Below, one piece after another: positions 34,432 through 43,602 of a DNA stretch of 64,000 bases. How positions within the stretch are numbered: position 1 is the first letter of the stretch; the number at the start of each line of letters is the position of its first letter. A program made the translations under genes and the position numbers. The DNA comes from an uncultured Mollicutes bacterium (GTDB lineage Bacteria; Bacillota_I; Bacilli_A; ML615J-28; CAG-313): contig UQBM01000003.1 in NCBI GenBank assembly GCA_900539265.1, positions 26,597-90,596 of the forward strand. Reading direction: 5' to 3'. The notes below the pieces were generated by a model. That model made no database searches, was not told the origin of the DNA, and worked only from the letters and a program-made list of their open reading frames with translations.

Positions 34432-37041
34432 TTAATTATTATGCTTTTTATATCCAAGTGCCTTAGCAATTTCCATTACTATTACAATCATAAATGATAG
34501 TCCTAAACATATTAGCAAATCTTTTAACTGAAGTGCTACTAAACCAAAAACATTAGTATTTAAACCTGGAGTATAAATAACAACTAATTGTAAAATAAAA
34601 CCAATTATAAAAGCAAAATTTAAAGATTTATTATTGAAAACATTTTGTTTGAAGATAGATTTTTCACTTTTAATATTATATGAGTGAAATAATTGTAAAC
34701 TAGATAATGTGAAAAAAGCCATCGTTTGACCAACAATGTGATCTTGTTTAGAACCAATTAAATATGCCACTAAAGTTAATACTCCAATCAAAATGCCTTC
34801 TAAAGCAATTTCATATCCTAACTTATTAGCAAAAAATCCTTCCGTTTTGGGTCTTGGCATTTTATCCATTTCATCATTTGAAGCTTTTTCCATTCCAAGA
34901 CCAAAAGCTGGTAAGGAATCTGTTATTAAATTAATCCATAAAAGGTGGATGGGAGAAAGTGGTACTCCCAAATTAAGACCAAATAGAGCAATTAAAGAAG
35001 CAAGAAAAATTGTCAACACTTCTCCAATGTTACTTGATAAAAGATATTTTACACACTTTTTAACATTATTGTAAATACCTCTTCCTTCTTTAACCGCTTC
35101 TACAATTGTAGTAAAATTATCATCAGCTAAAATCATATCTGCAGCCTCTTTAGAGACATCGGTTCCCGTAATTCCCATTGCACAACCAATATCGGCCTTT
35201 TTTAAAGCTGGTGAATCATTAACGCCATCTCCCGTCATTGAAACTACCTTACCTTTTTTTTGCCACATTTCAACAATTCTCACTTTATCCTCAGGTGATA
35301 CTCTTGCATAAACAGCATAATCTTCAATATGATTAAATAATTCATCATCAGACATTTTTTGCAATTCCTCTGATGAAATGGCTTTATATCCGTCTTTTAA
35401 AATATTAAGTTCTTTTGCAATTGCTGAAGCAGTAGTAATGTGATCTCCTGTAATCATAATGGTTCTAATTCCAGCCTTACTAGCAACTCCTATTGCATCT
35501 TTAACTTCTGGTCTAGCAGGATCAATCATACCAACTAAACCAAGAAAAGTTAAATTTTCCTCTAATTTTTCATTACATTCAGGTTTATTTGCATGAGCCT
35601 TAATTCCTAGACCCAAAACTCTTAATGCTCTTGATGCCATATTGGTATTTGCATTTAAAATTTCTTGTTTATCTTTATCACTTAATAACGAACGATTTAG
35701 TATAATATCTGGTGCTCCTTTAGTAATACTAAGATAATGATTATTCACTTTTACTACAACTGTCATCATTTTTCTGATTGAATCAAAAGGTAAGTCTGCT
35801 ATTCTTTCTATTTTATCAATTTTTTTGCCATATAAATTATTGAATTCAATCAAAGCTGTTTCAGTAGGATCACCTATACGTTTTTCTACACCATCTACAT
35901 AAGTTATTTGGGCATCACAACAAAGAGCAAAGTAAGATATTAATTCTTTATCATCTTCAGCTAAATTCTCAAGTTTTTTATTTGTATGATGATAGAGTTC
36001 TTGAACAGTCATTTTATTTTGAGTTAGAGTTCCTGTTTTATCACAACATATGATAGATGTAGAACCAAGAGTTTCAACAGCAGGTAATTTTTTTACAATT
36101 GCATTCTTTTTGGCCATATTGCCAACACCAATAGCAAGAATAATTGTTACAACTGTTGCAAGTCCTTCAGGAATAGCCGCAACCGCTAAAGCAATAGCTG
36201 TTTTAAAAGAATCTAACAAGTATGTATCCGATATCCCTTTAGTCGTTATCATTTCTAAAAAGAAAACTATAATACATATCATAATAGACATAATGCCAAT
36301 AACCTTGCCAACTTGCGATAATTTTTGTTGTAAAGGAGTAGTTTGATTATTATCTCCAATTAACATCCCTGCAATTTTACCAATTTCTGTTTTCATCCCA
36401 ACTTCTGTTACAATGGCTTTGGCTCTTCCATTTGTTATAAAGGTCGATGAAAATAACATATTTTTACGATTACCAAGAGCAATTTCTTTGTCATCTGTTG
36501 CATCAATTACATCAGAAGTTTTTTCCACTGTTACTGATTCACCAGTTAATGCTGATTCATCAACTCTTAAATTAGAGCATTCAATAATTCTTGCATCAGC
36601 AGGAATAAAATCTCCAGCTTCAACCATAATAATATCTCCAACAACTAAATTAATCGTTTCAATTTGGATAACTTTTTCATCTCTTAAAACTTTACACATT
36701 GGAGATGACATTTTCTTCAATGCTTCTAAACTTTTTTCGGCTTTATTTTCTTGAAAAATTCCAAGAATCGCATTAATAATAATTACAATAAAAATTATTA
36801 AACTTTCAACCCACTCACGAGGATCAATAATAAGTGATACGACTGCCGCAATCATTAAAATGATAATTAAAACATCTTTGAATTCTAAAAAGAATTTTAT
36901 TAACATACTTTGTTTTTTCTTTTCAGTTAATTCATTTTTACCATTATCAACTAATCTGTTTGCCGCCTCAACACTAGAAAGTCCCTTGTTGATATTAGTA
37001 TTTAATTTTTTTTCTACCTCATTAATTTTATATTTATACAT
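34432..37041 (-). CDS. P2-type cation-transporting ATPase (Ca2+/Mn2+ class)
   Basis: 869-residue SERCA/PMCA-like pump: N-terminal cation ATPase domain, TGES actuator, transmembrane motif AIPEGLATVV (about 290, the Ca-site PEGL), phosphorylation motif CDKTGTLTQNKM (about 338), GDGVNDSPALKKADIG (about 604) and the full ten-helix layout. Bacillus YloB and Lactococcus YoaB are relatives. A yybP-ykoY riboswitch precedes it, arguing that Mn2+ export is part of its job. AAGGAGG lies six bases before ATG. Confidence 0.92.
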   Translation of the reverse strand: MYKYKINEVEKKLNTNINKGLSSVEAANRLVDNGKNELTEKKKQSMLIKFFLEFKDVLIIILMIAAVVSLIIDPREWVESLIIFIVIIINAILGIFQENKAEKSLEALKKMSSPMCKVLRDEKVIQIETINLVVGDIIMVEAGDFIPADARIIECSNLRVDESALTGESVTVEKTSDVIDATDDKEIALGNRKNMLFSSTFITNGRAKAIVTEVGMKTEIGKIAGMLIGDNNQTTPLQQKLSQVGKVIGIMSIMICIIVFFLEMITTKGISDTYLLDSFKTAIALAVAAIPEGLATVVTIILAIGVGNMAKKNAIVKKLPAVETLGSTSIICCDKTGTLTQNKMTVQELYHHTNKKLENLAEDDKELISYFALCCDAQITYVDGVEKRIGDPTETALIEFNNLYGKKIDKIERIADLPFDSIRKMMTVVVKVNNHYLSITKGAPDIILNRSLLSDKDKQEILNANTNMASRALRVLGLGIKAHANKPECNEKLEENLTFLGLVGMIDPARPEVKDAIGVASKAGIRTIMITGDHITTASAIAKELNILKDGYKAISSEELQKMSDDELFNHIEDYAVYARVSPEDKVRIVEMWQKKGKVVSMTGDGVNDSPALKKADIGCAMGITGTDVSKEAADMILADDNFTTIVEAVKEGRGIYNNVKKCVKYLLSSNIGEVLTIFLASLIALFGLNLGVPLSPIHLLWINLITDSLPAFGLGMEKASNDEMDKMPRPKTEGFFANKLGYEIALEGILIGVLTLVAYLIGSKQDHIVGQTMAFFTLSSLQLFHSYNIKSEKSIFKQNVFNNKSLNFAFIIGFILQLVVIYTPGLNTNVFGLVALQLKDLLICLGLSFMIVIVMEIAKALGYKKHNN

Positions 37042-37059
37042 TTTTTCCTCCTTGCTATA

Positions 37060-37218
37060 AAAAAAGACCCCTAACCGTTTTCGGCTAAAGGTCTTGCAAT
37101 CATGAAATTATTGATGATAATTATATCCGAATAGTATATTTTACTATTGGTTTGACGAATATAATCTATAACACCATAGTGTTATATTGCTACTCCCCTT
37201 TAAGGCATTTCTTTTATA
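37060..37218 (-). promoter_or_regulatory. yybP-ykoY (manganese) riboswitch with terminator platform
   Basis: On the minus strand the leader carries the hallmark AAGGGGAGTAGC (37189-37200), a hairpin ATAACACTATGGTGTTAT, then the second conserved loop CGTCAAACC (37149-37157), as in the Mn2+-sensing yybP-ykoY aptamer. It ends in a GC-richer hairpin (37064-37095) followed by seven T, directly before the P-type ATPase gene. Aptamer plus terminator gives the usual metal-on switch: Mn2+ binding should prevent termination. Confidence 0.85.
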
Positions 37219-37224
37219 CCGACT

Positions 37225-37253
37225 ATTATACTCAAAACGATTTAGTTTGTCAA
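37225..37253 (-). promoter_or_regulatory. promoter of the riboswitch-ATPase transcript
   Basis: TTGACA (37248-37253), 17 bases, TATAAT (37225-37230): perfect consensus, starting transcription near 37218. Confidence 0.9.
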
Positions 37254-37360
37254 GAAAATGATTTTATATTATTTACAAAAATATTATATGCAAAAAAGGT
37301 TTTTTATATTCTCTTTATTAATAATAAATATTTTAATAAGCTAATTTTTCCGATTGTTTG

Positions 37361-38671
37361 TTATAAATTTAAATCTTTATTAGACGGATTATCAATTAAT
37401 TTCCCTTTTTTAGTAAATCTAGAGCCATGGCAAGGACAATCCCAAGTTTGTTCTTCATCATTCCAAACTAAAGCACATCCTAAATGAGGACATCTTTTTT
37501 TTCTAAAATTTAATAAATTTTTCAAATAACTACCTAGATTAATAAATAATTGTTTTTTAAAAATATTACGATTAGGATTATATAATTTCTGATATTCATT
37601 ACTTCTATTCATTACTAAATCTCTTAATATTAAAGCACTAATCATAGATTGAGTCATTCCCCATAAATTAAATCCTGTTGCCACATATAAACTTTCTGAA
37701 AAATTACTATATTTACCAATATATGGTATATCATCGAGTGTTATGCAATCTTGATTGGCCCACATATATTCAATTTTAGAATTTGGATAAGCATTACTAA
37801 CAAAAGAAATTAAATTTTCATAATGGTATCCACCATTAGCAGTCTTATGATCATTACCACCAATAAGTAAATAATTTTTATAATTTCTAAAATAGAAACC
37901 ACTTGTTTCTAAATTCGTATAAGTTCCACCTATATCTTTATCATTTTTAATGGCAATGACATATGATCGATTTTGAAACATTTTTGTATAATACATACCT
38001 AATCTATCAATAAAAGGGTAATGAGTCGTGACAATTATTGTCTTAGCCTCTATTTTATGATTATCTGTATAAACGATATTTTTCTTTATATCAACTACGT
38101 TAGTATTTTCATATACTTTTATTTCTTTAATCAAGCAATTTATTAATTTTAATGCATTCATTTGTGCTTGTTTGGGAAATCTTACAGCACCTTTAATAGA
38201 AAATGGCAAAGCAATTTTATCAACATATTCTGCGTTTATTCCCAATTTTTTTAGGGCTTCTACTTCTTCTACAATGGACTTCTCATCTATTGTAGAATAA
38301 ATATATGAATCTTTTTCTTCAAAATCAAAATCAAATTTCTTACTTAAATTATAGTATTCTTTCAAAGCCATTAAATTAGCCTCTAAATATTGTTTGGCCT
38401 TTTCAAAACCATCCTTTTTAATCCTTGTTGAATATAAAATATCATGTTGAGCAGTTATAACTGCTGTTGTATTTTTAGTAATTCCCATACCTACTTTATT
38501 TTTTTCAACAACAATTACTTTTTTTCCTTCTTTTATTAAATAATAAGCACATAAAATGCCACAGATTCCGCCACCAACGACAACTACATCGGTTTTTATA
38601 TCTTCATCTAAAGAAGAAAAAGATGGTAGTTGAACAGTATCTATCCATAAAGATTTTCCTTTTTCATTCAT
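37361..38671 (-). CDS. FAD-dependent oxidoreductase (DAO family) with C-terminal Rieske domain
   Basis: 436 residues from ATG 38671 (GGTGATATA upstream). N-terminal FAD-binding fold VVVVGGGICGILCAYYL (about 29-45), DAO-type substrate domain to about 365, then a Rieske [2Fe-2S] motif CPHLGC...CPCHGSRF (from about 390). Gene layout and architecture match Bacillus YhfW. Substrate unknown; electrons probably pass between flavin and the iron-sulfur centre. Confidence 0.87.
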   Translation of the reverse strand: MNEKGKSLWIDTVQLPSFSSLDEDIKTDVVVVGGGICGILCAYYLIKEGKKVIVVEKNKVGMGITKNTTAVITAQHDILYSTRIKKDGFEKAKQYLEANLMALKEYYNLSKKFDFDFEEKDSYIYSTIDEKSIVEEVEALKKLGINAEYVDKIALPFSIKGAVRFPKQAQMNALKLINCLIKEIKVYENTNVVDIKKNIVYTDNHKIEAKTIIVTTHYPFIDRLGMYYTKMFQNRSYVIAIKNDKDIGGTYTNLETSGFYFRNYKNYLLIGGNDHKTANGGYHYENLISFVSNAYPNSKIEYMWANQDCITLDDIPYIGKYSNFSESLYVATGFNLWGMTQSMISALILRDLVMNRSNEYQKLYNPNRNIFKKQLFINLGSYLKNLLNFRKKRCPHLGCALVWNDEEQTWDCPCHGSRFTKKGKLIDNPSNKDLNL

Positions 38672-38721
38672 TATATCACCAATAAATAGTATGTGCAATT
38701 TTTTATTTTTAATGTAAAAAA

Positions 38722-38738
38722 GTCGGAATAATTCCGAC
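38722..38738 (-). terminator. short GC-rich terminator hairpin
   Basis: GTCGGAAT-a-ATTCCGAC followed by TTTTTT on the minus strand. It follows the remnant gene at 38754-38937 rather than an intact gene. Confidence 0.7.
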
Positions 38739-38753
38739 GTATTATAATATTTA

Positions 38754-38937
38754 TTATTTAAATTTTGAATAATTAAAATTACTATTTTTAAATTCAGTAT
38801 AAGTTGACAATGAAGCAGATAAATCGCTTATTATAGATACATAATTACCTATCCAAGAATATTCTAATACATTTGTTAATTCTGAATTTACTCTAATTTA
38901 AACTTTTACTTCAATCGTGCCATTTTCAACATTGCTT
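38754..38937 (-). pseudogene. gene remnant
   Basis: One minus-strand frame reads as protein to a natural stop at 38754 (VNSELTNVLEYSWIGNYVSI, then SDLSASLSTYTEFKNSNF) but has an in-frame TAA at 38898-38900 preceded by NGTIEVKV. It keeps its own terminator. Family not recognised. The rest of 38672-39061 shows nothing else. Confidence 0.4.
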
Positions 38938-39061
38938 TAAATCATACTTTCTTTTTATGCTTAAATATTTCAATTCATCACCAAATTATTATTCAAAAAA
39001 AGCTTTTTTATACTTATTTTTACTGAAATACAAGAAATTAAGATTAGAAAACGATATAACA

Positions 39062-39631
39062 TTAATTAGAATCACAATAATTTACAACCGCTTCTACTAA
39101 TTTATGATTTTTCAATAATTCATATTTATTCAAAGGCCTTTCAATAAAAAACAAATCTACTGCTTCCCACATAAATACCCATCCCGCAATGTCTATTATT
39201 TCCGTTGCAACTGCAGATAATAAATTAAGATGATTAAGAAAAATAACAAGTGAAAAAATTATTACAGCAAGAAAAGTAAAAATAACTGATTTGATAATTG
39301 TATTTTTAATTTTTCGATAACTTATAATGGCTTCTTCATAATAATAATTTTTTATAGCTTCTTTAATTAAAAGTATATCTTCTTGTTTTTCTAAATTATT
39401 GCTTTTAATTTGAATATTGATATCATGAATTAAATGAGTTGCTAAAATATGTTGGTTTAAAAAATTAGCAAATTCACTATTAATCACAATGTTATCTTGA
39501 AGTGAAAATGGTGATATAACAGATTCTAAATCGTGAACAAAAACTTTTATTACTGCTTGATTTTTATCATTTAATAAAATTTCTTTTTTTGTATAAATTC
39601 TTTTTAATTCCCTAAGTCTTCTTCTTTTCAT
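39062..39631 (-). CDS. membrane protein, unknown, in the marR-MATE operon
   Basis: 189 residues: a basic N-terminus, a soluble region with Ile/Asn-rich helices, then two membrane helices (about 112-132 and 138-160, IIDIAGWVFMWEAVDLFF) and a short tail. The motif GWVFMWEAVDLFFIERP suggests a small conserved family, but I cannot name it. It starts three bases after the MATE stop. Confidence 0.6.
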   Translation of the reverse strand: MKRRRLRELKRIYTKKEILLNDKNQAVIKVFVHDLESVISPFSLQDNIVINSEFANFLNQHILATHLIHDINIQIKSNNLEKQEDILLIKEAIKNYYYEEAIISYRKIKNTIIKSVIFTFLAVIIFSLVIFLNHLNLLSAVATEIIDIAGWVFMWEAVDLFFIERPLNKYELLKNHKLVEAVVNYCDSN

Positions 39632-39634
39632 ATT

Positions 39635-41023
39635 TTAATTCGTACTTTCTAATAGAGCTTCTTGTTCTAATTTTTTTAAAGCTTTCTTAAAATAAATTAA
39701 AAATAGAATAATAGTAACACTTACAGCAATACCATCCGCAATTGGTTCTGCTAAATATACTGCCATTACTTTATTATTGATTATTGAAGGAAGGATGAAA
39801 ATTAATGGTATAAGAAGAATTACTTTTCTTAATACAGCCAAAAATAATGACACTTTAGCATTACCAATTGCGATGAAGGTTTGTTGACATGCAATCTGAA
39901 TGCCAAACAAACATGATATTGCAAAATAAATACGGATAGCCCATGCAGTATAATTAATCAGTTCAACTTCTCCAGCATTTAGAAAAATACTTGCAAAACC
40001 TTTTGGAAAAACCATTAATGATAACCAAAAAACAGTTGAATAAATAACTGATGCGATTAATAAAATAATAAAAGATTTCTTTACTCTATCAGCATTTTTT
40101 GCTCCATAATTATAACTTGTAACAGGCTGTGCTCCTTGGGACAATCCCATTAATGGTAACATTGAAAACTGCATTAAACTTGCTAAAGTGGTCATTGCTC
40201 CTACCGCAATATCTCCTCCATACTTTTTTAATGATGCATTAAAACATACAGTAATGACCGCTTCAGTAAACTGCATTACAAAAGGAGATAATCCTAAAGC
40301 AAGAGTTGGTAAAATAATATTCCACTTTAATAATAAATTTTTCCATTTCAGTCTAACTAGAACTTTATCGCTTTGTAAAAACCATACAACATAAACGGCT
40401 GATACAGTTTGAGAAATAATAGTAGCGATGGCGGCTCCTTTTACTCCCATTGAAAAAGCGAAGATAAAAATTGGATCTAAAATACAATTTAAAATTGCCC
40501 CAATTAAAACTGAAATCATACTAATTTTAGTAAATCCTTGTGCAGAAATGAATGCATTCATCCCTAGTGCCATCATAACAAAAACAGTTCCAATAGCATA
40601 AATTACTAAATAATCATTAGCATAACCAATTGTATTATCGCTTGCTCCAAACAAATATAATAAAGGTTTTGAAAAAATTAATAAAATTATTGTTAAAATT
40701 ATTCCAAATACTAAAAGAAGTGTAAAACTATTACCCACTACAATTTCAGCTTTTTCATCTTCTTTTTTGCCAAGATATATCGTTGATTTTGGTGCACCAC
40801 CATAACCCACCAAGGCCGCAAATGCCGATACAACCAAAATAACTGGCATACAAACACCCACTCCCGTAAATGCTAGTCCACCTACATCTTTAATATTACC
40901 AATATAAATTCGATCAACAATATTATATAATAAATTGACAAGTTGAGCAATAATAGTTGGAATTGACAATTTAATAATTAATTTTAAAACACTACCCTTA
41001 CCTAAAAAAGTTTTATCATGCAT
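39635..41023 (-). CDS. MATE-family multidrug efflux transporter
   Basis: 462 residues with twelve membrane segments and the MatE N-terminus (KLSIPTIIAQLVNLLYNIVD). Na+- or H+-coupled drug/cation antiporter of the DinF/NorM superfamily. Preceded by a MarR regulator six bases upstream, which implies induction by its substrates. Confidence 0.9.
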   Translation of the reverse strand: MHDKTFLGKGSVLKLIIKLSIPTIIAQLVNLLYNIVDRIYIGNIKDVGGLAFTGVGVCMPVILVVSAFAALVGYGGAPKSTIYLGKKEDEKAEIVVGNSFTLLLVFGIILTIILLIFSKPLLYLFGASDNTIGYANDYLVIYAIGTVFVMMALGMNAFISAQGFTKISMISVLIGAILNCILDPIFIFAFSMGVKGAAIATIISQTVSAVYVVWFLQSDKVLVRLKWKNLLLKWNIILPTLALGLSPFVMQFTEAVITVCFNASLKKYGGDIAVGAMTTLASLMQFSMLPLMGLSQGAQPVTSYNYGAKNADRVKKSFIILLIASVIYSTVFWLSLMVFPKGFASIFLNAGEVELINYTAWAIRIYFAISCLFGIQIACQQTFIAIGNAKVSLFLAVLRKVILLIPLIFILPSIINNKVMAVYLAEPIADGIAVSVTIILFLIYFKKALKKLEQEALLESTN

Positions 41024-41029
41024 ATTGAA

Positions 41030-41470
41030 TTACCTCTTCTCTACTTTTTTAATATTATTGACAATTCTTTTTTGAATATCAAAATACATATCGCATTCTT
41101 CCTTACTAATGTCCGAAAACAAAATAGTAAAAAAATCTTTTTGAATCTCTTTTATTTCTGTAGCTATTGTGAGACCTTTTTTTGTTATTTCTAAATGAAT
41201 AATTCTTCGGTCTTGTGTATCACGATTTCTTGTCAAATACCCTCTTAAAATCAAGTGTTCAATAGCATTTGAAATATTAGATTTTTTCAAGACATGAACT
41301 TCTTCAATATCTTTGGCGGTATTAAAAGTAGGATTATTTAATAAAAAACCTAAAATGGTTAATTCTATTTGTGTCAAATCTTCTTTATTAGATAAAGAAT
41401 TAAACTGCGATTCATATGCACTTTTTAGTTTTTTTAGCTCTGATAATATTAATGCAAATCCGTTTTCCAT
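41030..41470 (-). CDS. MarR-family transcriptional regulator
   Basis: 146-residue winged-helix dimer: LTQIELTILGFLLNN, DIEEVHVLKKSNISNAIEHL as the recognition helix, and a wing GYLTRNRDTQDRRIIHLEIT, which is the typical MarR DxRD motif. Likely represses its own operon with the MATE transporter. Confidence 0.88.
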   Translation of the reverse strand: MENGFALILSELKKLKSAYESQFNSLSNKEDLTQIELTILGFLLNNPTFNTAKDIEEVHVLKKSNISNAIEHLILRGYLTRNRDTQDRRIIHLEITKKGLTIATEIKEIQKDFFTILFSDISKEECDMYFDIQKRIVNNIKKVEKR

Positions 41471-41568
41471 AGATACCCCTTATAAATATAACAATTAATT
41501 ATATTATATCATAATCTATAAAGTAAATAATGAAATATGATACAGTATTTTTAGTTCTTTAAATAACT

Positions 41569-41582
41569 GTTATATTTATAAC
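41569..41582. promoter_or_regulatory. palindrome upstream of marR, candidate operator
   Basis: GTTATA-tt-TATAAC, about 100 bases upstream of the marR start. The match to a MarR site is only by dyad symmetry in very AT-rich DNA. Confidence 0.3.
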
Positions 41583-41639
41583 TAAATTATATAATGATTT
41601 TAGAAATTTGTAAAGTAATATGCATACTAAAATATTTTA

Positions 41640-41668
41640 TTGCAAAAATAAAAATATTATGGTAAAAT
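41640..41668 (+). promoter_or_regulatory. promoter of the nucleoside kinase gene
   Basis: TTGCAA (41640-41645), 17 bases, TAAAAT (41663-41668), about 50 bases before ATG. Confidence 0.55.
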
Positions 41669-41716
41669 ATAGTATTACTATATGAAAAATGAAATATTAA
41701 AAAGAAAGGATTAATA

Positions 41717-43375
41717 ATGATAAAAATATATTATAATAATGAATTAAAAGAAGTACCAATTGGTACAATGGTTATTGATTTAATTGAAGATAATAAAAAA
41801 ACCGACTATATGGTTTGTCAAATTGGTTCACAAATTAAAGAACTACGCCATACTTTAACGGAAAAAAATAATAATATGAATATTGTCCCTATTGGACTTG
41901 ATAACATTGAGGCCGGTAAAGCATATGAGGCAACTCTTAGATATGTTATTGCTATGGCATTTCATAATTTATATCCAGAGGTGGATATTAGATTTAGTTA
42001 TAATGTATCAAGATCAATTTTTTGCCAAATTATAACACCTAATTTTCATTTATCAAAAGCTACAGATAAAATAATTGAAGAAGTAAAAAGAATTGTTAAA
42101 GAAAATTTACCAATTGAAAGAATAAATGTAACTATTGATAAAGCAAAAGAAATTTACAAAGAATATAATCATTTAGATAAATTAGAAATATTGAAATATC
42201 GCCCTGAAAATACAGTACACCTATATAAATGTGATAATTATTATGATTATATGCACTCCTATATGTTACCTTCTACAGGTTGCCTTAAAAACTATTCAAT
42301 TAGACCATATAGCCCAGGAATTATTATTCAATATCCAAGATATGAACTAAATGCTACAATTCCAGAATTTGTTGAAGAAACTACATATGGTAAGACCCTT
42401 AAAAAAGCTTTTATTTGGAGTAGTAAGGCAAAATTACAAACAATTGTTGATATTAATCATAAAGTTGAAGAAAATAATATTGTTGATTTTGTTCAGATGT
42501 GTGAAGCTAAACATAATACTATGCTTGCTGAACTCGGAACATATATTGAAGAAGATATTGCTAATATTAGACTAATTGCTATTGCAGGACCTAGTTCTAG
42601 CGGTAAAACTACCTTCTGTAACCGACTTAGAATTGAACTATTATCTAGAGGAATTAATCCTGTTACTATTTCAATGGATGATTATTATTTAGAAAAGGAT
42701 AAAATTTGTGAGATTCAAAAAACAACTATTGATAAATTAGACTTAGAGCATATTAATTGTCTTGATATTGATCTTTTTAATAAAGATTTATTTGACTTAA
42801 TTAATGGTGAAGAAGTAACATTACCAAAATTTAACTTTCAAACAGGGAAAAGAGAGATTGGTAAAACAATACAAGTTAATCAAAATAGTCCTATTATTAT
42901 TGAAGGTATCCATGCTTTAAATGAAAAATTAACCTCTTCTATTCCTAAACATCAAAAATATAAAATTTATATTGCGCCTCAAGCACAAATTAATATTGAT
43001 GACCATTCTCCTTTAAATACAACTGATTTAAGATTAATTAGAAGAATTGTTAGGGATATGAAATATCGAAATTGTCCAGCTGCCACTACAATAAATATGT
43101 GGCAATCAGTCCGTAATGGTGAATTTAAATGGATTTATCCAAATCAAGAAGGTGCGAATTTTGTCTTTAATTCTGAATTATCATATGAATTATGTGTTTT
43201 AAGAACTAAAGCTCTTCCTGCACTTAGAGAGATTAAATCCACTGATCCAGAATATTTAGTTGCTAATCGTTTAATAAAATATTTAAAATATTTCAGACCA
43301 ATTGAAGATGAGAGTATTATTCCATGTAATTCACTATTAAGAGAATTTATTGGAGGAAGTTGTTTTAAAATATAA
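41717..43375 (+). CDS. TGS/tRS-domain nucleoside kinase (uridine kinase-like)
   Basis: 552 residues. An N-terminal TGS domain and a threonyl-tRNA synthetase 'second additional domain' (to about 215) precede a P-loop kinase of the uridine/phosphoribulokinase class (GPSSSGKTTFCNRL, about 291). This fusion is common in Bacilli and Clostridia; the kinase is thought to phosphorylate nucleosides, and the regulatory role of the synthetase-like half is unknown. Its own promoter and terminator make it monocistronic. Confidence 0.88.
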   Translation: MIKIYYNNELKEVPIGTMVIDLIEDNKKTDYMVCQIGSQIKELRHTLTEKNNNMNIVPIGLDNIEAGKAYEATLRYVIAMAFHNLYPEVDIRFSYNVSRSIFCQIITPNFHLSKATDKIIEEVKRIVKENLPIERINVTIDKAKEIYKEYNHLDKLEILKYRPENTVHLYKCDNYYDYMHSYMLPSTGCLKNYSIRPYSPGIIIQYPRYELNATIPEFVEETTYGKTLKKAFIWSSKAKLQTIVDINHKVEENNIVDFVQMCEAKHNTMLAELGTYIEEDIANIRLIAIAGPSSSGKTTFCNRLRIELLSRGINPVTISMDDYYLEKDKICEIQKTTIDKLDLEHINCLDIDLFNKDLFDLINGEEVTLPKFNFQTGKREIGKTIQVNQNSPIIIEGIHALNEKLTSSIPKHQKYKIYIAPQAQINIDDHSPLNTTDLRLIRRIVRDMKYRNCPAATTINMWQSVRNGEFKWIYPNQEGANFVFNSELSYELCVLRTKALPALREIKSTDPEYLVANRLIKYLKYFRPIEDESIIPCNSLLREFIGGSCFKI

Positions 43376-43377
43376 AT

Positions 43378-43434
43378 AAAAACACATTAGATAAGTAATT
43401 TAATATTCATTACTTAAAATCTAATGTGTTTTTT
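43378..43434 (+). terminator. terminator of the nucleoside kinase gene
   Basis: Outer stem AAAAACACATTAGAT (43378-43392) with 43419-43434 and inner stem AAGTAAT/ATTACTT; ends in a T run. Confidence 0.85.
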
Positions 43435-43602
43435 ACTATTTTACCAAAAATTTTTAAAAAAGAAGATTTTTAAAATAAAAAAATAATTTTTTTAAAAAAT
43501 TAAATAAAAAATATGCAATTTTTTTGTATTTTAATAAAAAAAAGTGTAAAATTACTAATAAGTTTTTAAAAAAGCACTAAAATAATAAAAGGAGATGAAA
43601 AA

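Noticed and set aside
41569..41582. Confident MarR operator
   Set aside because: The palindrome is short and made of A/T repeats; kept only as a low-confidence feature.
43440..43602. GlnR/TnrA box or glutamine riboswitch upstream of glnN
   Set aside because: The stretch is A/T homopolymer-rich with no TGTNAN7TNACA palindrome and no recognisable aptamer.
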